Source: Bacillota bacterium (GTDB lineage Bacteria > Bacillota > SHA-98 > Ch115 > JABLXJ01). From it: 64,000 bases of DNA. Position 1 is the first letter of the stretch; each line of letters opens with the position of its first letter. The position numbers were made by a program, and so were the translations under genes. The stretch is taken from contig JABLXJ010000006.1 of assembly GCA_013178125.1 (NCBI GenBank), positions 92,631-156,630 on the forward strand. Direction: 5' to 3'. The notes beneath the pieces are model-generated. The model had not been told where the DNA came from. It did no database searches and worked only from the letters and a program-made list of their open reading frames with translations. This document shows, piece by piece, positions 42,330 through 51,431 of this stretch.

Positions 42330-43560
42330 CGGGCCTCTCGAGCAGTTGTTCGAGCTTCCTGGTGCCCTCTCCGCCGGTGTAATCGCGCCGCCCTGCCCAG
42401 CTGGCGTTTATGACGACCACGACCTTGCCGGCATCCGCGGCTTGTATGGCCACATCCAGGTTCCTGAGGTTGCCGTTGCCAAATGGGATATTCGCCAGCA
42501 CAATCACGTCTGACTCCCGCACGACTTCGAGATTCCGCTGGTGCTCCTCCTCGCCGATATAGGAAAACGGAGGGGCCTCGACGACATCAACACCCAGGGC
42601 TCTCGCCGCCTCCCAGTCACTGTCGCCTATATTCAACACGCCCGCCGTCACCCGGAAGCCCATATTCACCAGCCCCTCGAGGAGAGCTGCGCCCATTCCT
42701 CCCCCTCCGATCACATGAACGCGGGTCGTTCCCCGCCCCGCAGGGTCCACCGGGCCCGCGCCAGGTTCCGCGCCCGGGCCTGAGAGCAGCACAACCTGGG
42801 GCCGCCCGGAGAGGATGTGGCGGGTGATGAAGACCTCACTCCCGTAAGTAGCCCGTATATTATCCCTGGTGATCACCTCGGCAGGAGACCCGAGGGCGAA
42901 TATCTTACCTTCCTTAATAAGAATAAGCCTGTCAAAATAAAGCGCGGCGAGATTCAGGTCGTGGAGGGCCGCTATCACGGTAAGCCCCTTCCCTTTATTG
43001 AGCCCCTTCACCATATCAAGAATTTCTATCTGATGCCCGATGTCCAGGTGGGAGGTTGGCTCATCCAGGAGGAGCACCTCCGGTTCCTGGGCGATGGCCC
43101 TCGCGATCATCACTCGCTGCAGCTCCCCGCCGGAGAGCTCCGTGACCGGGCGGTGGGCCAGACTCGAGGTCCCCGTCATCTCCATGGCCTGCCTGACCTT
43201 TTCGAAGTCCCCGGCCCTCTCACGCTCGAACCGCGAGAGGTGTGGGTACCGACCCATCAACACCATATCCTCCACGGTGAAGTCGAAATCGACGGGGTTT
43301 TCCTGGGCGACGGCAGCCATGCGCCGGGCCACGTCCACCTGCTTAAACAGGGACAGGTTCTTCCCGTCCAGGAGTATCTCACCGAGACGCGGGCGGAGAA
43401 CCCGGCTGATTGCCTTCAGGAGGGTTGACTTGCCCGAGCCATTTGGACCGATCAGGCCGACAAGATCACCGCGCTCCACCTGAAACGTTATGCCATCGAG
43501 GGCTATGCTGGAGCCATATGAGCAGGTAAGATCGCATATGACGAGGTGCACTGATGCCAA
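42244..43560 (-). CDS. FecE/BtuD-type ABC ATPase with extra C-terminal domain
   Basis: About 438 residues. The first 265 are a metal-chelate/cobamide-type ABC ATPase: Walker A GPNGSGKST, Q-loop VAQENPVDF, signature LSGGELQRVMIARA, Walker B VLLLDEPTSHLD and switch His ALHDLNLAAL. After a Pro/Gly linker (SGPGAEPGAGPVDPAG) comes a second domain of about 150 residues starting VHVIGGGGMGAALLEGLVNM, a Rossmann-like Gly-rich motif. It continues with GVLNIGDSDWEAARALGV and VIVLANIPFGNGNLRNLDVA. Related two-domain ATPases exist in anaerobes. No permease or binding protein of this type is adjacent. I chose the TTG at 43560 behind AAGGAGG; the GTG at 43551 is the alternative. Confidence 0.82.
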   Translation of the reverse strand: MASVHLVICDLTCSYGSSIALDGITFQVERGDLVGLIGPNGSGKSTLLKAISRVLRPRLGEILLDGKNLSLFKQVDVARRMAAVAQENPVDFDFTVEDMVLMGRYPHLSRFERERAGDFEKVRQAMEMTGTSSLAHRPVTELSGGELQRVMIARAIAQEPEVLLLDEPTSHLDIGHQIEILDMVKGLNKGKGLTVIAALHDLNLAALYFDRLILIKEGKIFALGSPAEVITRDNIRATYGSEVFITRHILSGRPQVVLLSGPGAEPGAGPVDPAGRGTTRVHVIGGGGMGAALLEGLVNMGFRVTAGVLNIGDSDWEAARALGVDVVEAPPFSYIGEEEHQRNLEVVRESDVIVLANIPFGNGNLRNLDVAIQAADAGKVVVVINASWAGRRDYTGGEGTRKLEQLLERPVIVAPDDREALEILAQRPHRPPLPAGMH

Positions 43561-43615
43561 GGGTAGTACATGCCTCCTTGTCCTTGAGTCGCCGCCGCAC
43601 ACTATGTTACCGTGC

Positions 43616-43667
43616 GAACCATGTTGTTGCGCCCACCATGTTGTTGCGCGCACCATGCTGCCGCATG
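43616..43667. repeat. Three degenerate ACCATGTTGTTGCGC repeats
   Basis: ACCATGTTGTTGCGC, ACCATGTTGTTGCGC and ACCATGCTGCCGCAT follow one another at a 17-19-base spacing upstream of the divergent ABC ATPase gene. They could be a slippage product or binding sites. Confidence 0.5.
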
Positions 43668-43832
43668 TATTATACCACATGAGGCCTCCGGGCGCCACCA
43701 GCCCGGGTCCTCGGGTCCTCGGGTTCTCATGCCCCATACCCCACTACCCCACCCGTGCCATTGACATCACCCCGGTGCGGTGGTATCATGAGACTTAATT
43801 CTTGAATCTTGAGGAGAGGAGCTATTCTTGAG

Positions 43833-44705
43833 ATGCAATGGGTCTACATAAATGGCAGCTTCTATCCCAAACCCGAGGCTAAAGTCTCGGTTTTTGATCA
43901 CGGTTATCTCTATGGCGACGGGGTTTTCGAGGGTATAAGGGCGTATAACGGGCGCGTGTTCAAGTGCAAGGAGCATATCGACAGGCTCTTTGACTCGGCC
44001 AGGGCGATAGCCCTCGAGATTCCCATGTCGAAGGAAGACCTTACCGAGGCCATGCTCGAGACCATTCGCAGGAACGGGCTCAGGGATTGCTATATAAGGC
44101 TTGTGGTCTCGCGCGGCACGGGCGACCTGGGGCTGAGCCCAACGAAGTGTCCCGAGCCGACCATCGTCATCATCGCGGACTCCATCTCCCTGTATCCTGA
44201 CGAGATGTATGAGAACGGGATGTCCATAATAACATCGTCGGTGCGGCGAAATAGCCCCGCAAGCATCGACCCTCAGATAAAATCCCTGAACTACCTCAAT
44301 AATATCCTGGCCAAGATACAGGCCAACAATGCCGGCGTGCCCGAAGCCCTGCTCCTGAACGAGAATGGCCTCGTCTGCGAGTGCACGGGGGACAATATAT
44401 TCATAGTCAAGGATGGTGCGGTCATAACCCCGCCGATCTATGTGGGGGCGCTGGACGGCATCACGCGGCGGGCCGTTATGGACATTTGCACCAGGCTGGG
44501 CATACCGTTCCAGGAGAAGGAGATCACCCTGTTCAATGTGTACGGCGCTGATGAGTGCTTCCTGACCGGCACCGCGGCCGAGCTGATCGCGGTCACCAGG
44601 GTTGATGATCGCGTAATCGGGAGCGGCAAGTGTGGGCCCGTCACGGCAAGGCTGCTCGAGGAGTTCCGGAAGCTCACGCGGTCTGAAGGCCGGGAGATAT
44701 ACTGA
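43833..44705 (+). CDS. ilvE: Branched-chain amino acid aminotransferase (class IV)
   Basis: PLP-dependent aminotransferase of the IlvE/DAAT fold, last step of isoleucine, leucine and valine synthesis. About 290 residues from ATG 43833 (MQWVYINGSF), behind GAGGAGAGGAG; an upstream in-frame start is less likely. Landmarks: FDHGYLYGDGVFEGIRAY (21-38), the Schiff-base Lys K150 in DPQIKSLNYLNN, ECTGDNIFIVKDG, GITRRAVMDI and ECFLTGTAAELIAV, typical of IlvE. A D-amino acid aminotransferase of the same fold is possible but the LNYLNN motif favours IlvE. No other ilv gene is nearby. Confidence 0.88.
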   Translation: MQWVYINGSFYPKPEAKVSVFDHGYLYGDGVFEGIRAYNGRVFKCKEHIDRLFDSARAIALEIPMSKEDLTEAMLETIRRNGLRDCYIRLVVSRGTGDLGLSPTKCPEPTIVIIADSISLYPDEMYENGMSIITSSVRRNSPASIDPQIKSLNYLNNILAKIQANNAGVPEALLLNENGLVCECTGDNIFIVKDGAVITPPIYVGALDGITRRAVMDICTRLGIPFQEKEITLFNVYGADECFLTGTAAELIAVTRVDDRVIGSGKCGPVTARLLEEFRKLTRSEGREIY

Positions 44706-44812
44706 GCCAGCGCACACCGGGCGTCTAGGCGTGGTCCTTGCAGCGTCAGCGGGACCCTACAGAAGGCAATGCAGAAGGCAATGCGAAGGGGGAAATAGGG
44801 GGACCCCGTCAG

Positions 44813-44836
44813 GGGGTGCCCCTGAGGGGGCACCCC
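44813..44836 (+). terminator. Perfect 10-bp GC hairpin after ilvE
   Basis: GGGGTGCCCC and GGGGCACCCC pair perfectly around TGAG, about 110 bp after the ilvE stop. CGCTTCTGATT follows; the T-content is weak. It sits between convergent genes. Confidence 0.5.
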
Positions 44837-44934
44837 GCTTCTGATTGCTGGGTTGCATCTTTCGAGTGATTGCTGCGGTGATTACATGGCTTACATTTTT
44901 AAACAGCAACTTTGGACCCTATATTCAATATATT

Positions 44935-45234
44935 TTAATGAGATTTTTCATCTATAGTGTCGACACAGCAGGTGCTGCCCCTTGTATTATCAGCAAGGTA
45001 AAAGCTATGGGGCTCAGCAGCCCTTACCTGTGGGGCGGTTGCCTTCGTAATTACAATCGCCTCGCCCTCGATGGCAAAGAGGATGTCATCCCATGCCTGG
45101 ATGCCAAGTTTCTCCCTCATATGGAGGGGTATTTCGATCGACCCGTCAGTGAACATCTTTATCCGTTCCCTTGATACATCTCTTCCTGCGCTTTCTTCTT
45201 CCTGCTCCCCTGGTATGCATGGACTAGTATCCAA
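44935..45234 (-). CDS. AbrB/SpoVT-family swapped-hairpin DNA-binding protein
   Basis: A 99-residue protein with an AbrB/SpoVT-type N-terminal domain (about 24-66): ERIKMFTDGSIEIPLHMREK and LGIQAWDDILFAIEGEAIVI are the swapped beta-hairpin pattern. Many such proteins are transition-state or sporulation regulators, others antitoxins. No toxin-like gene is next to it, so a regulator is preferred. A TTG start lies nine bases behind GGAGAGG, and a good promoter lies 60 bp upstream. The C-terminal 30 residues have two adjacent Cys but no known domain. Confidence 0.8.
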   Translation of the reverse strand: MDTSPCIPGEQEEESAGRDVSRERIKMFTDGSIEIPLHMREKLGIQAWDDILFAIEGEAIVITKATAPQVRAAEPHSFYLADNTRGSTCCVDTIDEKSH

Positions 45235-45293
45235 CGGGGTCCTCTCCTTTCATATATTATTATGGTTGGTATTGGCGGGTCTTTACTTCTTCC

Positions 45294-45321
45294 ATTATAT
45301 AGAATATATGGGGTAAATCAA
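45294..45321 (-). promoter_or_regulatory. Sigma-A-like promoter of the AbrB-like gene
   Basis: TTGATT (45316-45321) and TATAAT (45294-45299) on the minus strand with a 16-bp spacer, start near 45287, about 50 bases before the TTG start. Confidence 0.6.
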
Positions 45322-45456
45322 GGGGTTTCGGGAATATTCGAGACAAAAAATTACTTTTTTGTAAAATAATTATTATAGGATATACCGCCGCCTTACGAAT
45401 GTATACTACAAGTGCAGTGGGTGGACGCATGAGCGCGTGGCGCCGGGTGGTATCCC

Positions 45457-45837
45457 TTATTTGGTGAGCCTCACCCGCCTGACAAAGGCTGCATACGCCC
45501 TATTCCCCTCTACGTAATTAACGTGGAAGAGCCTGTTGTCGGGCGTTACAAACTCGTCTCCGGGGTAGACGCGGAAATCGACCACCATGAGAAACTCCAG
45601 GGTATCCTGGTCATATATCTCATAATATGGGTATTCACGTTGCTGGTTATCAGAATGCCGGAGATCCTGGGGCAAATTGGGCAAATTGATCTCCGGTATT
45701 TCCCCCCCGAAATCCGCAATATCGAGCCCCGGCGAGGCTACAATAATTAATAGCATCATAACCAGGAACAACAGGCAGGCTGATGCGCGGGAAGAAAATT
45801 TAAATGGAAATCTATGACCATTCAAGCTGGTCACCAC
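45457..45837 (-). CDS. Membrane-anchored protein with SpoIIP-type N-terminal domain
   Basis: A 126-residue protein with a membrane anchor (about 18-36), a polar linker (37-68) and a small extracytoplasmic domain (71-122). That domain aligns without gaps with residues 59-108 of the SpoIIP-like protein at 11.6-12.9 kb: YYEIYDQDTLEFLM / YFSLIDVKTGKVIM, VYPGDEFVTPDNRLF / VYVGDRFLDADNTLY, EGNRAYA / KGNQARV. About a third of the positions are identical. The function of the shared domain is unknown; it could bind the cell wall or a partner in engulfment. Start is a GTG. It lies alone, next to a convergent intergenic stretch. Confidence 0.7.
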   Translation of the reverse strand: MVTSLNGHRFPFKFSSRASACLLFLVMMLLIIVASPGLDIADFGGEIPEINLPNLPQDLRHSDNQQREYPYYEIYDQDTLEFLMVVDFRVYPGDEFVTPDNRLFHVNYVEGNRAYAAFVRRVRLTK

Positions 45838-46145
45838 CGCTTAGTCTAGATAGTATTGATATTTAGCATGCCCATATTTCGCTTGAGGTTTTCGCCAACT
45901 GCTATGCCATATGCCACTAGAATCAAGGATTAGTAATGATTGACCTGCACGAGAATGCCAGAAGGAGAAGGTCACAGATCTAGCGAATTTGTCAGGTGTG
46001 CCAGGTAGGATGCCAGTAGGATGGGGATGGGTGGTGCCGGGTGGCATGATCAGGTGGCATCATGATGAGATGATCCGGGTAGATGCCACGCGAATTCGGA
46101 CTCTGGATCTCAGCGCTGCAAGGGAAGCGGGGGAGGGCCTTGGTT

Positions 46146-46670
46146 TTGTATTCAGGTTTCGAAACGAGTATTGGGCGCATGCTGGTGGCCTCGTCACAGG
46201 AGGGGGTCGTCAGGCTCCTCCTGCCGACTGAGCCTGAGGCCGAGTTCTTTGCCTGGCTGCGCAGGGTATTTGCTGGGGAGGGCCTCGGCCAGGACGAGGA
46301 GGACGGTGAAGGGGCGGGCGGCATCAACGCTCTCGCGATCGCCGAGATCAATGCCTACCTTTCGGGCAGGCTCAGTACCTTTTCCGCGCCGGTCGATATG
46401 CGCGGCAGCGATTTCAGGCGGGCTGTGTGGCGCAAGATAGCCGGAATTCCTTACGGCAGGACGGCCACCTATGGTGAGATCGCAGCGGCCATCGGAAGGC
46501 CCGGGGGTGCAAGGGCGGTGGGCGCGGCAAGTGGGGCCAACCCTGTCCCGATTATCATACCATGTCACCGCGTAATCGGGGCCGGGGGAAGCCTCGTCGG
46601 CTATGGGGGCGGACTCGAGTTGAAGAGGCACCTTCTGGACCTGGAGGCTCGTTGCATGACTTCAAGGTAG
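46146..46670 (+). CDS. ogt: Methylated-DNA-protein-cysteine methyltransferase
   Basis: Suicide DNA repair enzyme that takes methyl groups from O6-methylguanine. About 174 codons starting at TTG 46146 ([12 protein letters not shown] follows), with GGGGGAGG nine bases upstream; the frame is open back to 46083 without a site. The catalytic motif IIPCHRVIG is intact, with [25 protein letters not shown] before it and [21 protein letters not shown] after it. Between, [14 protein letters not shown] is the usual helix. It overlaps no neighbour; an orphan DNA methyltransferase follows 59 bp later on the same strand. Confidence 0.93.
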   Translation: MYSGFETSIGRMLVASSQEGVVRLLLPTEPEAEFFAWLRRVFAGEGLGQDEEDGEGAGGINALAIAEINAYLSGRLSTFSAPVDMRGSDFRRAVWRKIAGIPYGRTATYGEIAAAIGRPGGARAVGAASGANPVPIIIPCHRVIGAGGSLVGYGGGLELKRHLLDLEARCMTSR

Positions 46671-46729
46671 TAGGGGTAGTGCCCAACCGGACCCCCATGC
46701 AGACTACTTTTGGGGGAGGCCAGGACTTG

Positions 46730-47686
46730 ATGGATAATATGAGTAATAGTATGAGTAATCAGGGAGCAATTGAGCGGGAGACAGCACAGGGGGCCCAGGG
46801 GGCAATAAAGGTAACAGCAACAGAGGTAATAGAGGAGGTGATATCGCTCCCGGGCTCGGATGCAAGCCTGAGCTTCTTCATGGAGGATTGCCTGGAGGGG
46901 ATGACAAAACGGCTCTCGCCCGGGTCGGTTGACGTTGTAGTGACATCCCCTCCATATAATCTCGGGGTGAAATACGGCAGGTATGATGACACGATAGACC
47001 GGGATAGGTACCTGTCATGGACGCGGAGCTGGGCCTCAGCCGTGAAACGTGTGCTCGCGGACGGGGGTTCGTTTTTCTTGAATATAGGCTCCAAGCCAAC
47101 AGACCCCTGGGTGCCCTTCGAGGTGCTCGGCGCCCTGCGGGATATCTTCTGTCTCCAGAATGTAATCCACTGGATTAAGTCGATAGCTATAGCCCGGGAG
47201 GATATGGGGAATTACCCCGGCACCGGGTGCGACATATCCGTCGGGCATTATAAACCCATCAACAGCGACCGGTTTTTGAACGATTGTCATGAATATATCT
47301 TTCACCTGACAAAATCAGGCGACGTCGAGCTGGACAGGCTCTCGATAGGCGTCCCATACCAGGACAAGTCCAATGTCGCCCGCTGGAGCCGCGATGGCAG
47401 CGCGAGGGACCTCAGGTGCCGCGGCAATACATGGTTCATCCCATATGAGACCATACGGAGCCGCGATGATGAGCGGCCACACCCCGCTACATTCCCGCCC
47501 AGGCTTCCGGAGATGTGCATCAAGCTACACGGCCTCGATCGCTGTAACCTCGTGATGGACCCGTTCCTGGGGATCGGGAATACCGCCATCTCCTGCGCGC
47601 GGCTGGGGAAGTCGTTTATCGGTTTCGAGATAGACCCCGACTATTTTGCGGAGGCGATTGCCCGAACGCGGCGATTGCATTCTTGA
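46730..47686 (+). CDS. Orphan DNA methyltransferase (N4-cytosine/N6-adenine, beta class)
   Basis: A 318-residue DNA amino-methyltransferase. The catalytic motif IV TSPPYN (72-77) precedes the cofactor-binding motif [10 protein letters not shown] (about 277-285), the beta-class order. TSPPY is the form common in N4-cytosine enzymes, though it also occurs in N6-adenine ones, so the modified base is uncertain. The middle contains [14 protein letters not shown] and [20 protein letters not shown]. The start is ATG 46730 behind GGGGGAGG. No restriction endonuclease is adjacent, so it is an orphan or epigenetic enzyme. Its last 71 bases overlap the end of trpA on the other strand. Confidence 0.87.
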   Translation: MDNMSNSMSNQGAIERETAQGAQGAIKVTATEVIEEVISLPGSDASLSFFMEDCLEGMTKRLSPGSVDVVVTSPPYNLGVKYGRYDDTIDRDRYLSWTRSWASAVKRVLADGGSFFLNIGSKPTDPWVPFEVLGALRDIFCLQNVIHWIKSIAIAREDMGNYPGTGCDISVGHYKPINSDRFLNDCHEYIFHLTKSGDVELDRLSIGVPYQDKSNVARWSRDGSARDLRCRGNTWFIPYETIRSRDDERPHPATFPPRLPEMCIKLHGLDRCNLVMDPFLGIGNTAISCARLGKSFIGFEIDPDYFAEAIARTRRLHS

Positions 47687-48515
47687 ACCCCTCCACAACC
47701 GCGCGGACGCTGGCCAGCGCGTCAGGTCCGGTGCCCATGCTCATGGTCGCCTCGTGGATGGCCTTGACTACCGCGCTCCCGATTATCACTGCATCGGCGT
47801 AGCGGGCCACCCGGCGGGCGTGCTCGGGCCTCGAGATTCCGAAGCCCACCGCGAGCGGCTTATCCGTCAGGCTTCTTACGCGGCCTATGAAGCCCTCCAG
47901 CTCTGCGGATAGAGAATCTCTCGTGCCCGTAACCCCCGTCAGGGATACGCAATATATAAAGCCCTGAGCGATGGCTGCCGCCGCCCGGATTCGCTCCTCG
48001 GTGCTGGTCGGCGCGACCAGGGGGATGAGATCCACAGAAGGGCGGAGTCCCGCCATGGCGTTGATGAGCGCGGTGCTTTCCTCTTCGCCCGCTGGGAGGT
48101 CGGGGACTATGAGGCCGTCAACGCCGGCGGCTGCGGCATCCCTGACGAATTCAGCGAGGCCGTAACGGTAGATCGGGTTAAGGTAGGTCATCAGGACCAG
48201 GGGAATCTCGGGAAGGTCCTCCTCATATCTCAAGGAATCCACAAGGGACAATATCTTCCCTACGTTTGTGCCGGAGGCCAGGGCGCGCGTGGAGGCCGCC
48301 TGGATCACAGGGCCGTCGGCGAGCGGGTCTGAGAAGGGTATGCCAAGCTCGATGACATCGGCTCCCGCCCTTGATATCTCCTTCACAAGGTTGAATGTTG
48401 TGTGGATGTCTGGGTCCCCGGCGCAGATGTATATGATCAGACCCTTTTTGTTCTGAGCACGTAGCTCCCTGAATCTCCTCTGAAGCCTCGAGTCCGTGGC
48501 GGTATTCTCACTCAT
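47616..48515 (-). CDS. trpA: Tryptophan synthase alpha subunit
   Basis: Splits indole-3-glycerol phosphate to indole, which passes to TrpB in the alpha-beta complex. About 299 residues from ATG 48515, behind AAGGAGTGAGG; a longer frame upstream is not used. Catalytic Glu is in [17 protein letters not shown], the Asp in the same segment, and the phosphate site is [11 protein letters not shown] and [11 protein letters not shown]. It ends in a longer tail ([16 protein letters not shown]) encoded opposite the end of the methyltransferase gene. Last gene of the trp operon. Confidence 0.96.
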   Translation of the reverse strand: MSENTATDSRLQRRFRELRAQNKKGLIIYICAGDPDIHTTFNLVKEISRAGADVIELGIPFSDPLADGPVIQAASTRALASGTNVGKILSLVDSLRYEEDLPEIPLVLMTYLNPIYRYGLAEFVRDAAAAGVDGLIVPDLPAGEEESTALINAMAGLRPSVDLIPLVAPTSTEERIRAAAAIAQGFIYCVSLTGVTGTRDSLSAELEGFIGRVRSLTDKPLAVGFGISRPEHARRVARYADAVIIGSAVVKAIHEATMSMGTGPDALASVRAVVEGFKNAIAAFGQSPPQNSRGLSRNR

Positions 48516-48540
48516 AACGCCCTCACTCCTTGTCCTTGCA

Positions 48541-49770
48541 TCATCGAATACATCCTTGCATGGCCTGCATGGCTTTTTCCACTGTCTCGACATCCTTGTC
48601 GCCGCGCCCGGAGAGGCAAACGACGACTATATCACCGGGCGTTGTCTGCGGCAGGAGTTTATCTAGGTACGCTATGGCGTGCGAGCTCTCGAGCGCAGGT
48701 ATGATCCCCTCGATCTTTGAGAGCATCAGGAACGCATCCACGGCCTCCTCATCGGTGGCTGAAACGTAGGTCGCCCGCCCGGTTTTCTTGAAATATGCAT
48801 GCTCGGGCCCAACCCCTGGGTAATCGAGGCCGGCTGATATGGAATATGCGGGCAAGACCTGACCATCGTCGTCCTGGAGGAGGAAGCTTTTGGCCCCGTG
48901 CAGCACCCCGGGGCTCCCGGCTGTGAGCGTTGCTGCGTGCTTGCCCGTCTCGATGCCCAGCCCTGCGGCCTCAACGCCTATAAACCTGACGTTTGAGTCA
49001 TTCACGAATGGGTGAAAGAAACCCATGGCGTTGCTGCCCCCGCCCACGCAGGCGACCAAATAGGATGGCAACCTTCCCTCGATTGCGAGGACCTGTTCCC
49101 TGGTTTCCCTGCCGATAACTGACTGGAAGTCCCGGACCATTGTTGGGTAGGGGTGAGGCCCGACCACCGAGCCTATTACATAATGGGTCGTGGCCACGTT
49201 TGTCACCCAGTCGCGTATCGCTTCGTTGATCGCATCCTTCAGCGTGCGGCTTCCCTGGGATACAGGGATTACTTCCGCGCCCAGCAGCCGCATCCTGAAG
49301 ACATTCAGCCTCTGGCGCTCGATATCCTCCTCGCCCATGTACACGGCGCAGGGGATGGAGAATTTCGCACAGGCTGTTGCCGTGGCCACGCCGTGTTGCC
49401 CGGCACCTGTCTCCGCTATGATCCTCGTCTTGCCCATGCGCCTTGCGAGCAGCACCTGGCCCAGGGCGTTGTTGATCTTATGGGCGCCGGTGTGGGCCAG
49501 GTCCTCCCGCTTGAGATAGATCCTGGCCCTCCCGTAGCGTCGCGTCAGGCCCTCGGCGAAGTAAAGGGGCGTCGGTCGTCCCGCATAGCACCGCAGGTAA
49601 TATTCGAATTCCTGCTGGAATGGCCCATCGGACCTGGCCGCCAGGTAGGCCTCCTCGAGCTGGCTGAGCGCAGGCATGAGGGTCTCCGGCACATATTGCC
49701 CTCCAAACGGACCGAATCTGGCCGGGAGGGCGTTGCTATCTCTCATTGCTCTCATCACGCTGGCGATCAT
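48541..49770 (-). CDS. trpB: Tryptophan synthase beta subunit
   Basis: Joins indole and serine to tryptophan with PLP. 409 residues of the TrpB1 type. Landmarks: [38 protein letters not shown] with the Schiff-base Lys, [31 protein letters not shown] and [15 protein letters not shown]. Its ATG overlaps the trpF stop by four bases (ATGA), so the two are translationally coupled. trpA follows after 25 bp. Confidence 0.97.
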   Translation of the reverse strand: MIASVMRAMRDSNALPARFGPFGGQYVPETLMPALSQLEEAYLAARSDGPFQQEFEYYLRCYAGRPTPLYFAEGLTRRYGRARIYLKREDLAHTGAHKINNALGQVLLARRMGKTRIIAETGAGQHGVATATACAKFSIPCAVYMGEEDIERQRLNVFRMRLLGAEVIPVSQGSRTLKDAINEAIRDWVTNVATTHYVIGSVVGPHPYPTMVRDFQSVIGRETREQVLAIEGRLPSYLVACVGGGSNAMGFFHPFVNDSNVRFIGVEAAGLGIETGKHAATLTAGSPGVLHGAKSFLLQDDDGQVLPAYSISAGLDYPGVGPEHAYFKKTGRATYVSATDEEAVDAFLMLSKIEGIIPALESSHAIAYLDKLLPQTTPGDIVVVCLSGRGDKDVETVEKAMQAMQGCIR

Positions 49771-50567
49771 GTTGCTGGTTCTCCTTCCTGTGAATTCGCC
49801 TTGAGCTGCTCAAGGTCAACGCAAGCTTCAGGCGGTGCGCCTTCAGCCTCCTCGATGAACCGCCGTATCTTCTCATGGTCCTTCCTGCCGCAGGTCTCAA
49901 CCCCGCTCGATACATCCACGCCAAATGGCCGGACAACCTTTATGGCGTGCGCAACATTCTCAGGGGCGAGGCCTCCTGCCAGGATGACCGGACGGCGCGC
50001 CTGGCCCACGACCGAGGCGGCAACTATCCAGTCAAAGATCCTCCCCGTCCCGCCCGGATTGCCAGGAACATAGGCATCGAGGAGGAAACGGGCCACATTA
50101 GGCAGGGCAGCATATTGATCCATGGCCCCGAGAAGCTCCCTCGCCGGCTCGAGCCCGGGCCTTGGCTCCCGCTCCGGCTCCGGCCCACCGCGGGCACTAC
50201 TCTCAACCCTGAATGCCTTTATAATGGGGAGGCTGAGCGCCTTGCAGTATTCGGGGCTTTCCCCGCCGTGCAGCTGGACGAGGTCGAGCCCGCAAAACCT
50301 GGCGATTTCCGCAACCCGGGCGGGGGACTCGTCGACGAAGACGCCTACCTTCTCGATATTACGCGGAAGGCCGCATGAGATTTGCCGGGCGAGCCCGGGC
50401 GGGATGTACCTACGGCTCCTTCCCACGAATACGAAGCCGATAGCGCCAGCCCCGCATCCTGCCGCAATCCGGGCCGTTTCAATATCCGATACCCCGCATA
50501 TCTTGATCCATACCCGGCCCCCGCGAGAGCCCAGTTCCGGCCTGCCTCCGCACGCGTTCATGTTCAT
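49767..50567 (-). CDS. trpF: Phosphoribosylanthranilate isomerase
   Basis: Amadori rearrangement of phosphoribosylanthranilate in tryptophan synthesis. 266 residues, a little long because of an N-terminal extension (about 17 residues) and a low-complexity insert ([19 protein letters not shown]). Key features: [12 protein letters not shown] with the catalytic Cys, [39 protein letters not shown] with the catalytic Asp, and [10 protein letters not shown] and [10 protein letters not shown] at the phosphate site. Its start overlaps the trpC stop (ATGA) and its end overlaps trpB. Confidence 0.95.
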   Translation of the reverse strand: MNMNACGGRPELGSRGGRVWIKICGVSDIETARIAAGCGAGAIGFVFVGRSRRYIPPGLARQISCGLPRNIEKVGVFVDESPARVAEIARFCGLDLVQLHGGESPEYCKALSLPIIKAFRVESSARGGPEPEREPRPGLEPARELLGAMDQYAALPNVARFLLDAYVPGNPGGTGRIFDWIVAASVVGQARRPVILAGGLAPENVAHAIKVVRPFGVDVSSGVETCGRKDHEKIRRFIEEAEGAPPEACVDLEQLKANSQEGEPAT

Positions 50568-51409
50568 GGGACTCCCCCGGCCCCCTTCAGCGGAGGCTGC
50601 TGCAGCCTCCTGCTGGCGGCGGGCAGGCCCTTCAGGCTTCTCAGCTTCTCGCCCACATCGGGCGCTCGCATCAGGGATTCGCCCACAAGGATGGCGCTTA
50701 CGCCTGACCTCGCCACCATCTCGACGTGCTCGCTCGTCCAGATGCCGCTCTCGCTCACCACAACCCTATCCCCGGGCACAAGGGGCGCCAGCTCGAAGGT
50801 TACTGCCAGGTCCACCGAAAACGTCTCGAGGTCCCGGTTGTTTATGCCTATTACCCGGGCCGGCGTGTCGAGGGCGGCCAGGAGCTCATCCCTCGAGTGG
50901 ACCTCCACCAGGCACTCGAGGCCGATCTCGTGCGCAAGCGTGACAAACGCCTCGAGGTCCCGCCCGACGAGCCTCGCGATTAGCAGGATCGCATCCGCCC
51001 CCAGCAGCTTTGATTCGAAGACCTGGTAGGGGTCGACTATGAAGTCCTTCCTAAGGACAGGCAGGCCAACGGCCTCCCTGACCCTCGCGATGTAACCCGG
51101 GTCACCCAGGAAGTACCGGGTCTCCGTCAGTACCGAGACGGCGGATGCCCCATGCGCCTGATACAACCTGGCTATCTCGACGGGGTCCAGGTCGGGACGT
51201 ATCATCCCCTTTGACGGCGAGGCTCGCTTTATTTCAGCTATGATATGGACGCGCCCGTCATCCGGGGGCGCCGAGAGGGCCTTCGTGAAGCGCCTCGCCC
51301 CACGGAAAGGGCCATCGCCGACCCTGGAGAGGAGGGCATCAAGGGGAAGCCGCAACCTCGACAGGGCCACTTCCTCCCGCTTATACCTTGCGATTTCGTC
51401 CAGGAACAT
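50564..51409 (-). CDS. trpC: Indole-3-glycerol phosphate synthase
   Basis: Ring closure of carboxyphenylaminodeoxyribulose phosphate to indoleglycerol phosphate. 281 residues, TIM barrel. Motifs: IIAEIKRASPSKGMI with the catalytic Lys, VSVLTETRYFLGDPGYI, VLRKDFIVDPYQVFES, ADAILLIARLV, LVEVHSRDEL, IGINNRDLETFSVDL and VSESGIWTSEHV. The C-terminal tail ([15 protein letters not shown]) is extra. It follows trpD by 22 bp and overlaps trpF. Confidence 0.96.
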   Translation of the reverse strand: MFLDEIARYKREEVALSRLRLPLDALLSRVGDGPFRGARRFTKALSAPPDDGRVHIIAEIKRASPSKGMIRPDLDPVEIARLYQAHGASAVSVLTETRYFLGDPGYIARVREAVGLPVLRKDFIVDPYQVFESKLLGADAILLIARLVGRDLEAFVTLAHEIGLECLVEVHSRDELLAALDTPARVIGINNRDLETFSVDLAVTFELAPLVPGDRVVVSESGIWTSEHVEMVARSGVSAILVGESLMRAPDVGEKLRSLKGLPAASRRLQQPPLKGAGGVP

Positions 51410-51431
51410 GATATGATCACCCCCCTGACCC

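Noticed and set aside
43767..44717. A 316-codon minus-strand open frame opposite ilvE
   Set aside because: Shadow of the class IV aminotransferase, which has intact motifs; no ribosome site on the minus strand.
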